Source: Ignavibacteria bacterium UBA6688
GTDB taxonomy: Bacteria; Bacteroidota; Ignavibacteria; UBA10030
Reading direction: 5' to 3'
Length of the DNA: 34,826 bases
Assembly (NCBI GenBank): GCA_002454845.1
Contig: DKJQ01000399.1
Coordinates: 6,211-41,036 of the forward strand
The notes below the pieces were generated by a model. The model had not been told where the DNA came from. It was given only the letters and a program-made list of their open reading frames with translations, and ran no database searches. Numbering within the stretch: the first letter of the stretch is position 1; each line of letters starts with the position of its first letter. Shown piece after piece: positions 33,675 to 34,826 of this stretch. A program made the position numbers and the translations under genes.

Positions 33675-34502
33675 TTATTTCAGAAGTTTCAATGCTTTGA
33701 GAACCGTCTCATTCTCATGGACAATGGCACAGAGAGCCGCAATTAGTTTTTCCATCTTTGGATGTTGCCAGACGTTCCTGCCGAATACGATGCCCGCTGC
33801 ATTTCCCCCGACACAGTCATGGGCAAACTGGAGCAGTGCCTGATCGCCTTTCCCCGATTGGGGCCCGCCGGCGACAATGACTCTAGCGCCGCACGTATCG
33901 ACAACGGATCGAAGATCGCGTGGACTTCCGGGATAGCGTGTCTTGACGATATCAGCCCCATGTTCTGCGGCGATGCGGGAGACGTTGAGCGTTTCCTCTG
34001 CGATGGTTCCCCCTTTTGCCTTCACGGTGAAGATCTCGCGCTCAAAGTGATTGTTGAGCAGACTCGGCGGCAGGACCTCCGAGATCAAGGGCAGGCCGCA
34101 CCGATTTGCGGCCTCGACGGTCCGGCCCAGTCGCGCGAGCGATTGCGCGTCGAATGCCGTACCGACAAAGCTGAAGACAATTCCCGCATCCACACCGAGA
34201 GACGCGGCGTACTCGGGGCTCACCACCGGCTCATAGTCCCCCGCGACGGGAGTATACTTCGTAAATCCGCCATCCAGCCTCAGCACCACTCCAAGGTCAC
34301 CCAACGATGGAACGATCGTCGTAAGAACGCCGGGTGTCACCAACACAGCATCGGCAGGGGTTGAGGCGATCCGCTCCGTGAGACGACGGGGGTCTTGAAG
34401 ACCGTCCGGCACGCCCCCGTACTGACCGTGATCGAATGGAATAATAACTGCGCGTGGATGTTTCCAGATTCTTCGCAAACGTAATTGTTTTCCGAGGTTC
34501 AT
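33675..34502 (-). CDS. Class I aldolase, DhnA/LsrF-DeoC type
   Basis: Schiff-base aldolase related to archaeal-type class I fructose-bisphosphate aldolase. VIIPFDHGQYGG near the N-terminus is the DhnA signature. ADIVKTRYPGS carries the Schiff-base lysine. VAGGPQSGK and GNAAGIVFGRNVWQ form the phosphate-binding loops. The start is the ATG at 34500-34502 with AGGAG five bases upstream (275 residues). It is the first complete gene of the long operon and precedes the PfkB kinase by 18 bp, forming a kinase-aldolase pair. The substrate could be fructose-1,6-P2, tagatose-1,6-P2 or another 1-phosphoketose; LsrF-like relatives act as thiolases. Confidence 0.88.
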   Translation of the reverse strand: MNLGKQLRLRRIWKHPRAVIIPFDHGQYGGVPDGLQDPRRLTERIASTPADAVLVTPGVLTTIVPSLGDLGVVLRLDGGFTKYTPVAGDYEPVVSPEYAASLGVDAGIVFSFVGTAFDAQSLARLGRTVEAANRCGLPLISEVLPPSLLNNHFEREIFTVKAKGGTIAEETLNVSRIAAEHGADIVKTRYPGSPRDLRSVVDTCGARVIVAGGPQSGKGDQALLQFAHDCVGGNAAGIVFGRNVWQHPKMEKLIAALCAIVHENETVLKALKLLK

Positions 34503-34713
34503 GGACTCCTGCCTGCGTTTCACGTAGTGTGGTCGAATGATGCCACAGAGACTCAGAGAACACCGAGGTTATTGAAAACCCCAGGGATGAATCAGTGGCT
34601 GTTTCAATGTAAAGTTATCGGGGTACACTCACTTCCTCTGTGACCTGTACGCCTTTGTTGCAATGGAACTTCCAACAGACAAATTTCTTCAACAAAATCG
34701 CGCGCTCTTCCTC
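34503..34713. repeat. Spacer with CACAGAG-type repeat, possible operon promoter
   Basis: The 211 bp between the truncated gene and the aldolase gene contain CACAGAGA-CTCAGAGA and then ACACCGAGG (34544-34568), with CCTCTGTGACC (34636-34646) partly inverted to it. The element is related to that at 10168-10235. A minus-strand promoter for the operon could lie here, but no convincing -35/-10 or TTTG/TAnnTTTG pair was found. Confidence 0.5.
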
Positions 34714-34826
34714 TCACTTATTGGGAACCGTATCCTCCCAATATCTCCACTTTGTGACTGCCGTCCGGGGGGCCGCTCCGTCCAGTTGGAGGCCATGCAT
34801 ATTCGGGAGAGCTTCCATCAGCGTCT
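34714..34826 (-). CDS. C-terminal end of an unidentified gene, cut by the window
   Basis: An open minus-strand frame enters from the right edge and ends at a TGA at 34714-34716. The last 36 residues include EALPNMHGLQLDGAAPRTAV and then TKWRYWEDTVPNK. The composition is protein-like and the frame points the same way as the operon. I do not recognise the family. It could be the next upstream operon member. Confidence 0.5.
   Translation of the reverse strand, partial: TLMEALPNMHGLQLDGAAPRTAVTKWRYWEDTVPNK

Noticed and set aside
30443..34502. Sulfoquinovose-type (sulfo-EMP) pathway, because of the PfkB kinase plus class I aldolase
   Set aside because: No YihS-type isomerase, sulfolactaldehyde reductase or sulfoquinovosidase is visible, and the kinase resembles FruK/LacC.

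Overview
The window reads as chromosomal DNA of a moderately GC-rich bacterium, most likely an uncultured member of the Bacteroidota/Ignavibacteriota/KSB1-like (FCB) assemblage. This is an inference from three things: the gene content, many weak or absent Shine-Dalgarno sites, and intergenic spacers full of short-period tandem and inverted repeats. No rRNA, tRNA, CRISPR array, transposase, integrase or phage gene was seen. Almost every gene is on the minus strand, so the biological order runs from high to low coordinates.

Left part (1-8.8 kb): a cell-wall amidase, then an arginine biosynthesis operon in the order argC-argJ-argB-argF-argR-argG. Two near-perfect ARG boxes lie 20 bp apart, centre to centre, just upstream of argC. 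The repressor is encoded inside the operon it probably controls, and a terminator-like hairpin follows argG. The acetyl-cycling ArgJ makes the pathway run through N-acetylornithine; argD and argH are not in the window. ychF, a conserved GTPase, is divergent from argC.

Middle (9.9-15 kb): a small zinc-ribbon protein, an MFS transporter, and a nitrilase-family amidohydrolase paired with a sodium:solute symporter. They are separated by repeat-rich spacers.

Right part (15.2-34.8 kb): seventeen consecutive minus-strand genes with gaps of -1 to 83 bp, apparently one long catabolic operon or a few nested ones. In transcription order they are: class I (DhnA-type) aldolase, PfkB sugar kinase, two URO-D/MtaA-superfamily proteins, an MtaC-type corrinoid protein, an MtaB-type methyltransferase, a large cytoplasmic glycoside-hydrolase-like protein, glycerate kinase, an EamA transporter, a Gfo/Idh/MocA oxidoreductase, a sugar nucleotidyltransferase, a galactokinase-family kinase, a BadF-type kinase, a cupin phosphoglucose isomerase, a stand-alone ManC-type cupin, a fused class I phosphomannose isomerase, and a sugar porter. 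A truncated gene of unknown function lies upstream, at the right edge.

This is the most interesting region. It combines a complete corrinoid methyl-transfer module (methyltransferase, corrinoid carrier, zinc-type URO-D partner) with import, phosphorylation, isomerisation and aldol cleavage of hexoses, plus glycerate salvage. The simplest reading is anaerobic use of an O-methylated or methanol-yielding glycoside, with the methyl group routed to a C1 acceptor and the sugar to glycolysis. The substrate cannot be read from sequence.

The spacers are unusual too. The argG-argR gap holds five unrelated arrays, four of strict 7-bp period and one nearly so, and other gaps carry 8-bp and 10-bp degenerate repeats and perfect palindromes.
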